The notes under the pieces are model-generated. The model had not been told where the DNA came from. It made no database searches and worked only from the letters and a program-made list of their open reading frames with translations. Of a stretch of DNA of 64,000 nucleotides, positions 9,126 through 17,996 are shown piece by piece. Both the position numbers and the translations under genes were made by a program. This DNA comes from Methanococcus vannielii SB (GTDB taxonomy: Archaea; AGJL01; Methanococci; Methanococcales; Methanococcaceae), in contig NC_009634.1 of assembly GCF_000017165.1 (NCBI RefSeq), positions 758,249-822,248 of the forward strand, given 5' to 3'. Positions within the stretch are counted from its first letter, which is position 1, and each line of letters begins with the position of its first letter.

Positions 9126-9193
9126 TTACCAATTCATAGAGAGTATGTGGATACATAAATGTACACCCTGTGCTCTAAAGGGTAGGGACACCC

Positions 9194-9493
9194 ATGAAAT
9201 TCTCACAAAATATATTGAGACATGAACTAGTTGGATTAAATCTTGAAATTGTAAATTCTACAGATAAAAGATTAATTTCAACAAAAGGGAGAGTAATAAA
9301 CGAAACCAGAAATATGCTGGTTATCGAAAAAAATAATGGTAAGGAAATTACCGTTCCAAAAGAAATTTCGATATTTCGATTTGAATTTTCAGATTTGGAT
9401 ACCCCTAAAAAGGTAGATATTGATGGAAGACTTCTTATTGGAAGGCCTGAAGACAGGCTAAAAAGGAAAATAAAACAACTCTACCCATACTAG
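9194..9493 (+). CDS. rnp1: Ribonuclease P protein component 1 (Rpp29/Pop4 homologue)
   Basis: Protein subunit of the RNA-containing RNase P, 99 aa, which matures the 5' ends of tRNAs. The fold core is an Sm-like barrel; visible family segments are LRHELVGLNLEIVNSTDK near residue 9 and the glycine-rich GRLLIGRPEDRLKRKIK close to the C-terminus. It sits in the usual place between SUI1 and S17. The upstream leader contains ACCCT and AGGGT (9162-9183) that could pair in a small hairpin just before the start. A protein-only RNase P (HARP) is also encoded in this window at 54438-55109. Confidence 0.95.
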   Translation: MKFSQNILRHELVGLNLEIVNSTDKRLISTKGRVINETRNMLVIEKNNGKEITVPKEISIFRFEFSDLDTPKKVDIDGRLLIGRPEDRLKRKIKQLYPY

Positions 9494-9557
9494 GCTTCTC
9501 AGCTATTTTAAAGTCCCAACTTCAAAAACAAAATTCAAAATTTAGTTCTAAAGAGTC

Positions 9558-9592
9558 CTACAGATGTCTATATTAAACTTATATACCTGTAG
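9558..9592 (+). promoter_or_regulatory. S17 promoter flanked by CTACAG/CTGTAG inverted repeats
   Basis: TTATATAC at 9579-9586 is a good archaeal TATA box. It is flanked by CTACAG (9558-9563) and CTGTAG (9587-9592), which are reverse complements, so a dimeric protein could bind across the promoter. Initiation would fall near 9610, giving a leader of about 45 bases ending in the strong AGGAGGT at 9643-9649. Confidence 0.55.
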
Positions 9593-9655
9593 TTCGTATT
9601 AAATCTGGAACTTTAAAATCGACATTAAACACTCTACCTATTAGGAGGTATACAC

Positions 9656-9985
9656 ATGTCAAACATTGGAATCGATGTAAAAGCTCCTGAAAATGTTTGT
9701 GAAGATGTAAACTGTCCATTCCACGGAACTTTATCCGTAAGGGGACAAATCTTTGAAGGTGTCGTTTCAGGCGACAAAGGTCACAACACTATTGTGATAA
9801 AAAGAGAAGTAACTGGATACATCTCAAAATATGAAAGATATGAAAAAAGAACAACTTCGTTGGTTGCGCACAACCCGCCATGTATCAATGCAAAAACTGG
9901 CGATGTTGTGAAAGTTATGGAATGCAGGCCAGTCAGTAAAACAAAATCATTTGTTGTTATTGAAAAAACTGAAAACCTGGAATAA
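9656..9985 (+). CDS. rps17: Small-subunit ribosomal protein S17 (uS17)
   Basis: uS17, 109 aa. The segments CPFHGTLSVRGQIFEGVVSGDKGHNTIVIKRE and RTTSLVAHNPPCINAKTGDVVKVMECRPVSKTKSFVV-like sequence are typical of the archaeal OB-fold protein that binds 16S rRNA. The ATG has a strong AGGAGGT site. A 162-base gap with its own TATA box precedes it, so this gene probably heads a second ribosomal transcription unit. Confidence 0.96.
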   Translation: MSNIGIDVKAPENVCEDVNCPFHGTLSVRGQIFEGVVSGDKGHNTIVIKREVTGYISKYERYEKRTTSLVAHNPPCINAKTGDVVKVMECRPVSKTKSFVVIEKTENLE

Positions 9986-10005
9986 TCCTTTAAAAGGTGA
10001 ATATT

Positions 10006-10404
10006 ATGAAAGGACTAGGTTCAACAATCGTAAGATCATTACCAAACGGAGCAAGACTCGTCTGTGCAGACAACACAGGTGCAAAAGAGCTTGAAGTAAT
10101 TGCAGTTAAAAACTACTCAGGTACGGTAAGGAGATTGCCTTCTGCAGGAGTAGGCCAAATTGTTTTCGTTTCAGTTAAAAAAGGTACTCCTGAAATGAGA
10201 AAACAGGTATTGCCTGCAATTATTATCCGACAGAAAAAGGAATACAAAAGAGCTGACGGTACAAGAGTTAAATTCGAAGATAACGCAGCTGTTATTGTAA
10301 CTCCAGAAGGAACGCCAAAAGGTTCAGACATCAAAGGCCCTGTTTCAAAAGAAGCTGCTGAAAGATGGCCAGGTGTTTCAAGATTAGCTAAAATTATTCA
10401 CTAA
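10006..10404 (+). CDS. rpl14: Large-subunit ribosomal protein L14 (uL14)
   Basis: uL14, 132 aa, beta-barrel protein at the subunit interface. Recognised by [20 protein letters not shown] near the N-terminus and by the invariant [30 protein letters not shown] stretch. The start is the ATG following AAGGTGA; the GTG at 9997 belongs to the binding site. It follows S17 with a 20-base gap. Confidence 0.97.
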
Positions 10405-10424
10405 TTAGGCATGTGGGTGAAATT

Positions 10425-10784
10425 ATGGTTTTGACAAACTCAAAACAGCCAAGAAAACAAAGAAAAGCACTCTACAACGCACCATTACATTTAAGAAATA
10501 GCGTTATGTCTGCAATGTTATCAAAAGCATTAAAAGAAAAATACGGTAAAAACGCCCTACCTGTGAAAAAAGGAGATACTGTAAAAGTTCTTCGTGGAAG
10601 TTTCAAAGGAATTGAAGGCGAAGTTTCAAAAGTCAACTATTCAGGATACAAAATTATTGTTGAAGGAGTAGTTAACAAAAAGCAGGATGGAAAAGAAACG
10701 CCGTACCCAATTCATCCATCAAACGTTATGATTACAAAAATGGAAGATTCAGACGAAAAGAGATTTAAAACATCAAATAAATAA
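10425..10784 (+). CDS. rpl24: Large-subunit ribosomal protein L24 (uL24)
   Basis: uL24 of the archaeal/eukaryotic L26e type, 119 aa. It has a KOW motif, [20 protein letters not shown] near residue 47, and the typical N-terminus [19 protein letters not shown]. It nucleates 50S assembly near the exit tunnel. ATG 10425 lies after GGGTGA; the in-frame GTG at 10413 is too far upstream. Confidence 0.96.
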
Positions 10785-10795
10785 GAGGTGCGAGC

Positions 10796-11530
10796 ATGGC
10801 AATTAAAGGACCTAGAAAACATCTTAAAAGATTGGCTGCTCCAGCAAATTGGCAACTTCCTAGAAAAGAAAGAACATTTACTGTGAGACCATCACCTGGA
10901 CCACATTCAATGGACAAATCCTTGCCGTTATTATTAATTGTAAGAGATACTTTAAAATGTGCTGATAATGCAAGAGAAGCTAAAAAAATTATCCAAATGG
11001 GCAAAATTTTAATTGACGGCGTCAAGAGAAAAGAATACAAACACCCTGTAGGATTAATGGATGTTTTATCAATTCCTGAACTTAACGAAAATTACCTTGT
11101 ATTATTTGACGAAAATGGAAGAATCAGTTTGAAAAAGACTGAAAAAACCGGCGTAAAATTGTGCAAAATCGTGAATAAAACTGTTATTAAAGGTGGCCAT
11201 ATCCAGTTGAACCTTCACGATGGTAGAAACCAAATTGTAAAAGTTGCAAATGCTTTAAAAGCAGAAGAAGACATTTACAAAACTGGAGATAGCGTTTTAG
11301 TTTCATTACCTGAACAAGCAGTTGTAGGACATGTTGAATTTAACGAAGGGAAGTTAGCATACATCACTGGCGGTAAACACGTAGGAGAATTTGCTAAAGT
11401 CGTTGAAGTTGAAAAAAGAACATTGTACTCTGACATCGTAACCTTAGAAAATAAGGACGGAGAAAAATTCAAAACAATTAAACCTTATGTGTTCATTGTA
11501 GGTCAGGATGAACCCGTAATCTCAATGTAA
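10796..11530 (+). CDS. rps4e: Small-subunit ribosomal protein S4e (eS4)
   Basis: eS4, 244 aa, archaeal/eukaryotic-specific 30S protein. Domains in order: the N-terminal basic segment GPRKHLKRLAAPANW, an S4-like RNA-binding domain around residues 40-105 and a KOW-type C-terminal domain with AYITGGKHVGEFAKVVEVEK. It is in the usual archaeal position after L24. AGAGGTG precedes the ATG by a few bases. Confidence 0.97.
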   Translation: MAIKGPRKHLKRLAAPANWQLPRKERTFTVRPSPGPHSMDKSLPLLLIVRDTLKCADNAREAKKIIQMGKILIDGVKRKEYKHPVGLMDVLSIPELNENYLVLFDENGRISLKKTEKTGVKLCKIVNKTVIKGGHIQLNLHDGRNQIVKVANALKAEEDIYKTGDSVLVSLPEQAVVGHVEFNEGKLAYITGGKHVGEFAKVVEVEKRTLYSDIVTLENKDGEKFKTIKPYVFIVGQDEPVISM

Positions 11531-11558
11531 TACCCATAAAATTAGAGGAGGACGAAAC

Positions 11559-12104
11559 ATGTCATTCCAAGAAGTTTGGGAAAAAGAGCCTATGAAAAAA
11601 CCAAGAATTCAGAAAGTTACAGTTAACTTCGGTGTTGGAGAGGCTGGCGATAGGTTAACAATAGGTGCGAAAGTTATTGAAACATTAACCGGCCAAGCAC
11701 CAGTAAGAACTTTGGCAAAACAAACAAACCCTGCATTTGGCATCAGAAAAAAGTTACCTATTGGATTGAAAGTTACCTTAAGAGGTAAAAATGCGGAAGA
11801 ATTCCTTGAAAATGCATTTGTTGCATTCAAAGTGTCAGGAAAAGTTCTTTATGCATCCTCATTTGACAAAGTAGGAAACTTCTCATTCGGTGTTCCAGAA
11901 CACATCGACTTTCCAGGTCAAAAATATGACCCTACAGTTGGAATCTATGGTATGGACATTTGTGTAACCTTTGAAAAACCAGGGTACAGAGTAAAGTCTA
12001 GAAAGTTAAAAAGAAGCCACATTCCAGCGAAACACTTGGTTAAAAAAGAAGAAGCTATCGAGTACATCGAGAAGAAATTCGGTGCTGAAGTAGTTATGGA
12101 ATAG
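11559..12104 (+). CDS. rpl5: Large-subunit ribosomal protein L5 (uL5)
   Basis: uL5, 181 aa, 5S rRNA-binding protein of the central protuberance. Typical segments are [15 protein letters not shown] near residue 20, [25 protein letters not shown], and [20 protein letters not shown] near the C-terminus. The ATG follows AGAGGAGG, one of the strongest ribosome binding sites in the cluster. Confidence 0.97.
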
Positions 12105-12112
12105 GTGAAAAA

Positions 12113-12274
12113 ATGACAAAAGAACCATTTAAGACGAAATATGGCCAAGGTTCAAAAGTTTGCAAAAGATGCGGAAGAAAAGGGCCAGGAATCATCAGAA
12201 AATACGGATTAGACTTATGCAGACAATGCTTCAGAGAATTAGCACCAAAATTAGGATTTAAAAAGTACGACTAA
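12113..12274 (+). CDS. rps14: Small-subunit ribosomal protein S14 (uS14, zinc form)
   Basis: uS14, 53 aa, the short zinc-binding archaeal form. CKRCGRKG and LCRQCF supply four cysteines for one zinc. It starts [15 protein letters not shown] after AGGTGAAAAA, with the binding site overlapping the L5 stop region (8 bases between genes). It binds the 3' major domain of 16S rRNA. Confidence 0.96.
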
Positions 12275-12292
12275 GGACAAGGAGGTAACAAT

Positions 12293-12685
12293 ATGAGTTT
12301 AATGGACCCTCTTGCAAACGCATTAAACCACGTATCCAACTGCGAAGGTGTGGGTAAAAACGTAGCTTACTTAAAACCTGCTTCAAAATTAATTGGGAGA
12401 GTTTTAAAAGTTATGCAGGATCAAGGATACATTGGAAACTTCGAATACATTGAAGATGGTAAAGCAGGCGTCTACAAAGTTGATTTAATCGGACAAATCA
12501 ACAAATGTGGTGCTGTAAAGCCAAGATACGCAGTTAAGTACCAAGAATTCGAAAAATTCGAAAAGAGATACTTGCCAGCTAAAGGTTTCGGATTATTAAT
12601 CGTAAGTACTCCAAAAGGATTAATGACACATGACGAAGCTAGAACTGCTGGAGTAGGCGGAAGATTAATTTCCTACGTATACTAA
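12293..12685 (+). CDS. rps8: Small-subunit ribosomal protein S8 (uS8)
   Basis: uS8, 130 aa. [15 protein letters not shown] at the start and the C-terminal [19 protein letters not shown], with [10 protein letters not shown] at the very end, are typical archaeal uS8 features; the protein binds helix 21 of 16S rRNA and in methanococci is known as a possible autoregulator of its operon. Preceded by AAGGAGGT. Confidence 0.97.
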   Translation: MSLMDPLANALNHVSNCEGVGKNVAYLKPASKLIGRVLKVMQDQGYIGNFEYIEDGKAGVYKVDLIGQINKCGAVKPRYAVKYQEFEKFEKRYLPAKGFGLLIVSTPKGLMTHDEARTAGVGGRLISYVY

Positions 12686-12706
12686 GGACTAATTGGAGGT
12701 ATTCTT

Positions 12707-13255
12707 ATGCCAGTTGCAGCTTTAATAAGGGAAGAAATCGAAATTCCTGGAAACGTCAGTGTTGAAGTTAATGGCAGCGAAGTTGTTGTTAAATCAGGTG
12801 CGAAAGTACTTAAAAGAGAATTGGCTTTCCCTGGAATCGAAATAAAAATGGAAAATGAAAAAGTTGTAGTTGAAAGTACGTTCCCTAAAAAAAATCAAAC
12901 CGCAATGGTTGGAACATACAGGTCACACATTCAAAACATGATAAAAGGAGTAAGTGAAGGGTTTGAATACAAATTAGTAATCAGATACGCTCACTTCCCA
13001 ATGAAAGTTACATTTAAAGGAAACACGGTAATTATCGACAACTTCTTAGGGGAAAAATATCCTAGAACCGCAAAAGTCATGGAAGGCGTTACTGTAAAAG
13101 TAAACGGTGAAGAAGTTATTGTAAGTGGCACTAACAAAGAGTTTGTTGGTCAAACTGCTGCAAATATCGAGCAAGCTACCAAAGTTAAAGGAAGAGACAC
13201 AAGAATTTTCCAAGATGGTATCTACATTGTAGAAAAAGCAGGAAAAGTATTGTAA
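12707..13255 (+). CDS. rpl6: Large-subunit ribosomal protein L6 (uL6)
   Basis: uL6, 182 aa, two duplicated alpha/beta domains near the sarcin-ricin loop. Segments [41 protein letters not shown] and the C-terminal [21 protein letters not shown] are diagnostic. The ATG follows TTGGAGGT; 21 bases separate it from S8. Confidence 0.97.
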
Positions 13256-13264
13256 GGTGATCTC

Positions 13265-13672
13265 ATGAGTGAATTCAAAAGATTAATGAGATTAAAACTC
13301 AAAATGAAACAAAAAAGACCTGAATTCAAAAGACAGGACTCACATAGATTCCAAAGAATTGGAACCATGTGGAGAAGACCTACTGGACATCACAGTGGAC
13401 AGAGAATTCAAGTTACATACAGGCTTTCCCCTGTAAAAATAGGTTTTAGAGGGCCTGCTTTAGTTAGGGGGTTACACCCATCAGGATTAGAAGACATTAT
13501 TGTTAACAACGTAAAACAGTTAGCTGCTTTAAACCCTAAAACTCAAGGTGCAAGAATTGCATCTGCAGTTGGTACAAGAAAAAGAATAGAAATTGTTAAA
13601 AAAGCTAACGAACTCGGAATCAGAGTATTCAACGTATCCAAACAAAAACAGGGAGAATTCTTAAGTTTATAA
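13265..13672 (+). CDS. rpl32e: Large-subunit ribosomal protein L32e (eL32)
   Basis: eL32, 135 aa, archaeal/eukaryotic-specific 50S protein. The core FKRQDSHRFQRIGTMWRRPTGHHSG, followed by KIGFRGPALVRGLHPSG, identifies the family. It follows L6 by 9 bases with AAGGTGA before the ATG, as in other archaeal spc clusters. Confidence 0.96.
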   Translation: MSEFKRLMRLKLKMKQKRPEFKRQDSHRFQRIGTMWRRPTGHHSGQRIQVTYRLSPVKIGFRGPALVRGLHPSGLEDIIVNNVKQLAALNPKTQGARIASAVGTRKRIEIVKKANELGIRVFNVSKQKQGEFLSL

Positions 13673-13698
13673 TTTCGCTTAAGATTTAAGGTGATATT

Positions 13699-14148
13699 AT
13701 GGATGTATCTACCCAAAGAAGAATCGCTGCAGCTGTTTTGGACTGCGGTATTGATAGAGTATGGGTTGATCCTGAAAACTTGGAAAAAGTCAAAATGGCA
13801 ATCACAAAAGATGACATAAGACTTTTAATTAACGATGGAATCATTGTTAAAAAACAAGAAAAAGGTATCAGCAGCGCTAGAAAAAAGGAAGTCCAAGAGC
13901 AGAAGCGAAAGGGGAAGAGAAAAGGACCTGGCTCTAGAAGAGGAGCTAAAGGTGCAAGAACACCTAAAAAAGAAAAGTGGATGAACACAATTCGGCCATT
14001 AAGAACCCTTCTCAAAGAATTAAGAGAAAATGAGAAAATTGAAAGGTCTTCATACAGAAAATTATACAGAATGGCCAAAGGTGGCGCATTCAGAAGCAGA
14101 AACCACATGAAATTATACATGAAAGAACATGGAATTTTAGCTGAATAA
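13699..14148 (+). CDS. rpl19e: Large-subunit ribosomal protein L19e (eL19)
   Basis: eL19, 149 aa. Starts MDVSTQRRIAAAVLDCG; then VWVDPENLEKVKMAITKDDIR and a very basic central stretch (KKEVQEQKRKGKRKGPGSRR) that threads into rRNA. The archaeal protein bridges 50S and 30S subunits. AAGGTGA lies before the ATG. Confidence 0.96.
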   Translation: MDVSTQRRIAAAVLDCGIDRVWVDPENLEKVKMAITKDDIRLLINDGIIVKKQEKGISSARKKEVQEQKRKGKRKGPGSRRGAKGARTPKKEKWMNTIRPLRTLLKELRENEKIERSSYRKLYRMAKGGAFRSRNHMKLYMKEHGILAE

Positions 14149-14170
14149 TTCAATTTAAGGAGGAATGATT

Positions 14171-14752
14171 ATGGCACAGAACGCCAAACATAGAGTTCCT
14201 TTTAGAAGAAGAAGAGAAGGAAAAACCGACTTCAGACAAAGATTGGGATTACTCTTATCTGGAAAACCAAGATTAGTTGCTAGAAAATCCTTAAATAACA
14301 TCATTGCTCAGCTCATGGCATACGATGAAAAAGGAGACATCGTATTAGTTTCAGCACATTCAAGAGAACTCGTTAAAATGGGTTACAAAGGACACTGCGG
14401 AAACTTGCCTGCAGCATACTTAACTGGTTTATTGTTAGGTAAAAAAGCAGTTGAAGAAGGACTTGAAGAAGCAATTTTGGACAAAGGTCTTCATAGGGCT
14501 ACGAAAGGAGCAGCAATTTTTGCTGTTTTAAAAGGTGCACTCGACGCAGGTATGGATATTCCATGCGGTGAAGAGATCATTGCTGATGAAGAAAGGTTAA
14601 ACGGAACACATATCAAACAATACGCAGAACTCTTAAAAGAAGATGAAGAAGCGTACAAAAAACAGTTCTCAAAATATTTAGAAAAAGGATTAAATCCAGA
14701 AGACTTGCCAGAACACTTTGAAGAACTGAAAGGAAAAATCCTTAACTTATAA
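14171..14752 (+). CDS. rpl18: Large-subunit ribosomal protein L18 (uL18)
   Basis: uL18, 193 aa, 5S rRNA-binding protein in its long archaeal form. Recognised by [19 protein letters not shown] and [16 protein letters not shown] near the N-terminus and [20 protein letters not shown]. Two in-frame ATGs lie at 14165 and 14171; AAGGAGGA ends at 14164, so the second ATG has the better spacing and is chosen. Confidence 0.96.
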   Translation: MAQNAKHRVPFRRRREGKTDFRQRLGLLLSGKPRLVARKSLNNIIAQLMAYDEKGDIVLVSAHSRELVKMGYKGHCGNLPAAYLTGLLLGKKAVEEGLEEAILDKGLHRATKGAAIFAVLKGALDAGMDIPCGEEIIADEERLNGTHIKQYAELLKEDEEAYKKQFSKYLEKGLNPEDLPEHFEELKGKILNL

Positions 14753-14763
14753 GGTGATATTAC

Positions 14764-15441
14764 ATGGCTGAAAAAAGAGCTGAAAAAAGAAAATTCAATA
14801 CCGATTCTTGGGAGCCAAAAACCCAAGTTGGTAGAATGGTTAAGGAAGGAACAATTTCAGACATTAGCTACATTATGGACAAAGGTCTTCCATTATTAGA
14901 ACCTGAAATTGTAGATGTACTTTTACCCGACTTAGAAGAGCAAGTTTTGGACGTTAAATTAGTTCAAAGAATGCACAAGTCAGGAAGAAGGGCAAGATAC
15001 AGAGCAACCGTTGTTGTAGGTAACAAAAACGGTTATGTTGGAGTAGGCATGGGCAAATCAAAAGAAGTAGGTCCTGCAATTAGAAAAGCAATTGCTCAAG
15101 CAAAATTATCATTAATTAAAGTAAGAGTAGGTTGCGGTTCATGGGAATGTGGTTGCGGATCCCCTCACTCAATTCCATTCACAGCTAAAGGAACATGCGG
15201 TAGTGTTAAGGTTGAATTACTCCCTGCACCAAGGGGTGTAGGTTTAGTTGCAGGTAACGTTGCAAAAGCAGTTCTAGGCCTTGCAGGTGTAAAGGATGCA
15301 TGGACAACAACTTACGGAGACACAAGAACAACCTACAACTTTGCAGAAGCAACATTTGATGCATTAAACAACTTAAACTTCGTAAGATGCCTACCTGAAC
15401 AAAAAGCAAAATTAGGCCTTACAGAAGGTAGGGTACTCTAA
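14764..15441 (+). CDS. rps5: Small-subunit ribosomal protein S5 (uS5)
   Basis: uS5, 225 aa, central to decoding accuracy. The N-terminal dsRNA-binding-like domain carries [31 protein letters not shown], and the C-terminal domain carries [28 protein letters not shown] glycine/cysteine stretch CGSWECGCG near residue 123 is typical of archaeal uS5. AAGGTGA precedes the ATG. Confidence 0.97.
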
Positions 15442-15475
15442 TTTATTACTTTTTAAGAAAAAAGGTGATTAAAAC

Positions 15476-15940
15476 ATGGCTTACGCAGTTGTAAGAGTCA
15501 GAGGAAGCGTAGGTGTAAGAGGAGACATCGCTGATACCATGAAGATGTTAAGATTACACCGAGTAAACCACTGTGTTGTTATCCCTGAAAACGATCACTA
15601 CACAGGAATGATTAAAAAAGTTAAAGACTATGTAACCTACGGGGAAATCGATAAAGAAACCCTCGTAAGTTTAATTTTAAAAAGAGGTAGGCTCGCTGGA
15701 AATAAAAGATTAAGCGAAGAACTCTTAAAAGAATTAGTAGAACTCCCAGTTGACGCATTAGCTGAAAAAGTACTTGCTGGAGAAATTAAATTAAAAGACA
15801 CACCAATCAAACCAGTATTCAGGTTGCATCCTCCAAGAAGGGGATACGACAGAGGGGGAATTAAAAAAGGATTCTCCATTGGTGGTGCCTTAGGTTACAG
15901 AGCTGGTAAAATCAACGATTTATTGAATAAAATGATGTAA
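15476..15940 (+). CDS. rpl30: Large-subunit ribosomal protein L30 (uL30)
   Basis: uL30, 154 aa, the long archaeal form (bacterial L30 is about 60 aa). [34 protein letters not shown] at the N-terminus and [26 protein letters not shown] at the end identify it. The ATG follows AAGGTGA; a 34-base gap separates it from S5. Confidence 0.96.
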   Translation: MAYAVVRVRGSVGVRGDIADTMKMLRLHRVNHCVVIPENDHYTGMIKKVKDYVTYGEIDKETLVSLILKRGRLAGNKRLSEELLKELVELPVDALAEKVLAGEIKLKDTPIKPVFRLHPPRRGYDRGGIKKGFSIGGALGYRAGKINDLLNKMM

Positions 15941-15954
15941 TTTAAGGTGATTTG

Positions 15955-16386
15955 ATGATTAGAAAAAGCAAAAAAATCACGAAACAAAGAGGCTCAAGAA
16001 CCTGCGGGTACGGAGAAGCTAAAAAGCACAGAGGTGCTGGCCACAGGGGTGGTAGAGGTAACGCAGGTCACCAAAAACACAAATGGCTATCAGTCTGTAA
16101 ATTTAATCCTGAATACTTCGGTAAATACGGATTTAATAGAAACCCTTGCCTCATTAAAAAATTAGAAACTATCAATGTAGGGGAATTAGAAGAATACGTT
16201 TTAAAATACAAAGACGCATTCAAATTAAAAGACGGTAAAGTTGTAGTTAATGCTACAGAAATCGGATTTGAAAAGATTCTCGGAAAAGGAAGAATATCAA
16301 CCGCAATGGTTGTAAAAGCAGTCGAATTCTCTGAAGGTGCTAAAGAAAAAATTGAGGCTGCCGGTGGAGAATTTGTTGAATTATAA
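15955..16386 (+). CDS. rpl15: Large-subunit ribosomal protein L15 (uL15)
   Basis: uL15, 143 aa. The basic glycine-rich N-terminus, KKITKQRGSRTCGYGEAKKHRGAGHRGGRGNAGHQKHKW-like, is the family hallmark, inserted deep in the 23S rRNA. The ATG at 15955 is chosen; a TTG directly upstream at 15952 is in frame but too near the AAGGTGA site. It is the last ribosomal gene of the cluster. Confidence 0.96.
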   Translation: MIRKSKKITKQRGSRTCGYGEAKKHRGAGHRGGRGNAGHQKHKWLSVCKFNPEYFGKYGFNRNPCLIKKLETINVGELEEYVLKYKDAFKLKDGKVVVNATEIGFEKILGKGRISTAMVVKAVEFSEGAKEKIEAAGGEFVEL

Positions 16387-16414
16387 TTCCATAAAAAGTC
16401 ATTTAATTCATGTA

Positions 16415-16440
16415 ATTCTGCTTTTTCTTATTTTTGATAG
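16415..16440 (+). terminator. T-rich terminator after the ribosomal cluster
   Basis: Beginning about 30 bases after the L15 stop, the sequence TGCTTTTTCTTATTTTTGAT contains two T-runs. With a separate TATA box later in the 234-base gap (16387-16620), it probably ends the ribosomal transcript. Confidence 0.5.
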
Positions 16441-16569
16441 TGGATACCCTATTCCACTTTTAACTACCAATCACGAGATAATTCTTTTTTTAAATAGTCC
16501 GTTAAATAGTATACCGTTTACAAGTTTTTCCAAAAATTATTGCCATTATTGTTATGTTTGATACACCGG

Positions 16570-16577
16570 TATATATA
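16570..16577 (+). promoter_or_regulatory. secY promoter TATA box
   Basis: TATATATA about 50 bases upstream of the secY TTG start. Initiation near 16602 would give a leader of roughly 20 bases carrying AAGGTGA. In many archaea secY is co-transcribed with L15; here it appears to have its own promoter. Confidence 0.6.
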
Positions 16578-16620
16578 TGGCTTAATTTAAAATTATATTG
16601 TTATTCCATAAGGTGATAAT

Positions 16621-17952
16621 TTGGAAAGTTTCTTAATGAAAATAAAACCAATCCTTGAGCTAATTCCAGAAGTAAAAAGACCATTAAAAGGGGTTAGCTT
16701 TAAAGAAAAAATCCAGTGGACGGGTTTAGTATTAATTTTGTACTTTATATTGGGTACTATTGATATATATATGGGCGGTGCAGAAATGCCTGCAATGTTC
16801 GCATTTTGGCAGACCGTTACTGCATCAAAAATGGGTACATTAATCACGCTTGGTATCGGGCCAATTGTTACTGCCGGTATTATAATGCAGCTTTTAGTCG
16901 GATCTGAACTTATAAGTCTTGACCTTTCAAAACCAATGAATAGGGCACTTTTTCAAGGACTTCAAAAGCTTTTCGGAATATTTTTGTGTTTCCTCGAAGC
17001 CGTGATGTTTGTTGGAGCAGGGGCATTTGGAGTGGTTAATTCAACTTTAGCACTTATTTTAGTGTTACAGCTTGCACTTGGTGCGATTCTTGTTATATAT
17101 CTTGATGAAATTGTTTCAAGATATGGTATAGGTTCAGGTATAGGGTTATTCATTGCAGCAGGGGTTGCCCAAACAATTTTTGTTGGTGCATTTGGTGCAG
17201 AAGGGTACCTATGGAAATTCTTTAGTGCAATGAGTGTTGGAAGTTTAGGCATTGCCTTTGAATATATATTACCCATACTGAGTACACTCTTCGTGTTCTT
17301 AGTTGTAGTTTACGTTGAAAGTATCCGGGTTGAAATTCCTCTAGCGCACGGGAGGGTTAAAGGTGCAGTTGGAAAATATCCAATAAAATTTATTTATGTT
17401 TCAAACTTACCAGTAATTTTAGCAGCGGCACTTTTTGCAAATATCCAACTTTGGGGGATGTTCTTAGATAGAATGGGCTACCCAATATTAGGTCAGTATT
17501 CAAACGGTACAGCAGTCAGTGGAATTGCGTATTACTTCTCAACACCGTACGGAATTTCAAACATAATTTCAGACCCGCTTCATGCGATATTTTACACATT
17601 GATGATGGTAATCTTTTGTATATTATTTGGTCTGTTCTGGGTTGAAACCTCAGGTCTTGATGCAAAATCAATGGCTAAAAAACTTGGAAATTTAGACATG
17701 GCAATTAAAGGATTTAGAAAGAGCCAAAAATCAATTGAACAGAGATTAAAAAGATATATCAAACCAATCACAGTAATGGGTTCTGCATTTGTAGGATTTT
17801 TAGCTGCTGCAGCAGACTTTACAGGTGCACTTGGAGGGGGTACCGGGGTTTTACTTACAGTATCAATCGTATACAGACTTTATGAACAATTGGTTCAAGA
17901 ACAACTATCTGAACTTCACCCTGCAGTTGCGAAGTTTGTAGGTAAAAGGTAA
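16621..17952 (+). CDS. secY: Protein translocase subunit SecY (Sec61 alpha)
   Basis: Channel-forming subunit of the SecYEbeta translocon, 443 aa with about ten membrane segments. Residues 1-60 include the amphipathic start IPEVKRPLKGVSFKEKIQWTG, and the plug region GGAEMPAMFAFWQTVTASKMGTLITLGIGPIVTAGIIMQLL is clear; the cytoplasmic loop holds YVESIRVEIPLAHGRVKGAVGKYP. The start is a TTG at 16621, six bases after AAGGTGAT; the next Met (residue 6) has no binding site. The other translocon genes, sec61-beta (24265) and secE (29670), are in the same window but not adjacent. Confidence 0.97.
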   Translation: MESFLMKIKPILELIPEVKRPLKGVSFKEKIQWTGLVLILYFILGTIDIYMGGAEMPAMFAFWQTVTASKMGTLITLGIGPIVTAGIIMQLLVGSELISLDLSKPMNRALFQGLQKLFGIFLCFLEAVMFVGAGAFGVVNSTLALILVLQLALGAILVIYLDEIVSRYGIGSGIGLFIAAGVAQTIFVGAFGAEGYLWKFFSAMSVGSLGIAFEYILPILSTLFVFLVVVYVESIRVEIPLAHGRVKGAVGKYPIKFIYVSNLPVILAAALFANIQLWGMFLDRMGYPILGQYSNGTAVSGIAYYFSTPYGISNIISDPLHAIFYTLMMVIFCILFGLFWVETSGLDAKSMAKKLGNLDMAIKGFRKSQKSIEQRLKRYIKPITVMGSAFVGFLAAAADFTGALGGGTGVLLTVSIVYRLYEQLVQEQLSELHPAVAKFVGKR

Positions 17953-17954
17953 TT

Positions 17955-17995
17955 TTGTGTAATAAATAAAAATTCTTTTTTTATTATTTTTTAAA
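17955..17995. terminator. Convergent T/A-rich terminator between secY and the aglH-like gene
   Basis: The short space between the two convergent stops carries AAATTCTTTTTTTATTATTTTTT on the plus strand, a long T-run for secY, and an A-rich start that reads as T-rich on the minus strand. Confidence 0.55.
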
Positions 17996-17996
17996 A

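Noticed and set aside
11559-12104. Possible frameshift or pseudogene within the ribosomal cluster
   Set aside because: All ribosomal frames are full length with usual spacing and binding sites.
16337-16561. 74-codon frame over the end of L15 and the following gap
   Set aside because: Starts inside the L15 gene, has no binding site, and runs through T-rich terminator and promoter-like DNA; hydrophobic content follows from AT bias.
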